From contig JAEWWW010000097.1 in NCBI GenBank assembly GCA_023396215.1, forward strand, positions 1-31,560: DNA of 31,560 nt, read 5' to 3'. The notes beneath the pieces are model-generated. The model had not been told where the DNA came from, ran no database searches, and saw only the letters and a list, made by a program, of their open reading frames with translations. This DNA is from Bacillota bacterium (GTDB taxonomy: Bacteria; Bacillota; Clostridia; Oscillospirales; Ruminococcaceae). Positions 31,146 to 31,560 of this stretch are shown one piece after another. A program made the translations under genes and the position numbers. Position 1 is the stretch's first letter. The number at the start of each line of letters is the position of its first letter.

Positions 31146-31270
31146 GCCGCCTGTGCGGCGCCCCAAGGGCGAGCCCTGCTTTGCCCCGCTGCGCACCGCC
31201 CGGTAACCTATACGCCGGAGGCCGGGTATCAAAAAATAATGGCACGGCAACCGCCTGCGGCTGCCGTGCC
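31146..31270 (+). repeat. Tandem hairpin array 4, upstream of the flippase gene
   Basis: Hairpins in line: GCCGC/GCGGC (31146-31159), CGCCC/GGGCG (31159-31171, loop CAA), ATAC-g-CCGG/CCGG-GTAT (31210-31229, loop AGG), and GGCACGGCA/TGCCGTGCC (31241-31270) with GCC/GGC nested inside (loop TGC). It ends 12 bp before the GGAGG of the next gene. Nothing coding is seen from 30967 to 31293. Confidence 0.5.
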
Positions 31271-31293
31271 GTGTGAAACGCGGAGGATACGCC

Positions 31294-31560
31294 TTGAGCA
31301 AACAAAAGCAGCAGAGCTTTCTTCAGGGGGCTATGATACTGACGGCGGCCACCCTGGCAGTCAAGCTGATTGGCGCACTGTTCAAAATCCCGCTGACCAA
31401 CATTCTGGGCGGGGTAGGGATGTCCTATTTCGTAACGGCCTATGAGCTTTTCAACCCCATTTACGCCCTCACCGTGACCGGTATGGGAGTGGCGGTTTCG
31501 CGGCTGGTGTCTGAGTACACCGCCCAAAATCAACCGCAGGCGGCCCGCCGTGTGCTGCAT
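31294..31560 (+). CDS. MATE/MurJ-SpoVB type lipid flippase or oligosaccharide exporter, N-terminal part
   Basis: The frame is open from a TTG at 31294, supported by GGAGG (31282-31286) at 7-nt spacing, to the window edge: 89 residues of a protein that should have more than 450. The visible part has two hydrophobic helices (residues 9-30 and 47-75). The stretch SFLQGAMILTAATLAVKLIG, then ALFKIPLTNILGGVGMSYF, is typical of the polysaccharide biosynthesis/SpoVB-MurJ branch of the MOP superfamily, which moves lipid-linked sugars across the membrane. SpoVB (spore cortex) and MurJ (lipid II) types cannot be told apart from this fragment. An ATG at 31333 is a less likely start because it would lose part of the first helix. 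Confidence 0.88.
   Translation, partial: MSKQKQQSFLQGAMILTAATLAVKLIGALFKIPLTNILGGVGMSYFVTAYELFNPIYALTVTGMGVAVSRLVSEYTAQNQPQAARRVLH

Overview
This is a chromosomal window of about 31.5 kb. Every gene I can support lies on the + strand. The GC-rich coding sequence, clear Shine-Dalgarno sites with some GTG/TTG starts, and the gene content point to an anaerobic Firmicute of class Clostridia, plausibly an Oscillospirales/Ruminococcaceae-type genome. The most indicative genes are a six-gene Rnf complex, cdaA-cdaR followed by a COG2509 flavoprotein, HemZ, a CD1247-type protein and a SpoVB/MurJ-type flippase. The taxonomic placement is inference.

Layout. Positions 1-1873 hold the 3' end of leuS and rpsU, which has its own promoter, folded leader and terminator. 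Positions 2168-6588 hold a housekeeping run: a YqeG-type phosphatase, an endonuclease IV-like TIM barrel, aroQ, an M24 peptidase, efp and an acidic zinc-ribbon protein. Positions 6756-13029 hold a Gx-family membrane protein and then rnfCDGEAB, closed by a strong terminator. Positions 13309-14406 encode a DivIVA-like coiled-coil protein, and 14746-15977 encode ispD-ispF of the MEP isoprenoid pathway. Positions 16331-17691 hold a DUF3343 protein with a cysteine desulfurase-like enzyme, a probable sulfur/selenium pair behind a structured leader. Positions 17966-22000 hold cdaA-cdaR (cyclic-di-AMP synthesis) and the COG2509 flavoprotein. Positions 22208-29150 hold recJ-rel-dtd-MBL hydrolase-hemZ, tightly packed with start/stop overlaps. 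Positions 29367-31560 hold a zinc-ribbon protein, a purine nucleoside phosphorylase and the start of a flippase gene cut by the window edge.

The genes are mostly conserved core functions; the unusual material is between and inside them. (1) A 178-bp non-coding repeat with terminal inverted repeats occurs three times (14538, 17730, 30789). One copy supplies the stop codon of the phosphorylase gene and another lies between a promoter and cdaA. (2) Four intergenic regions are tandem arrays of short perfect hairpins, many with 3-nt loops (1967-2131, 20085-20337, 29834-29941, 31146-31270). The first is bounded by an 8-bp inverted repeat, like a mobile element. (3) RnfG carries three tandem FMN-binding modules where the family normally has one. 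(4) The DUF3343/desulfurase pair has a leader that folds on paper into two hairpins plus a three-way junction, a candidate undescribed regulatory RNA. No tRNA, rRNA, CRISPR array, transposase or phage gene was found.
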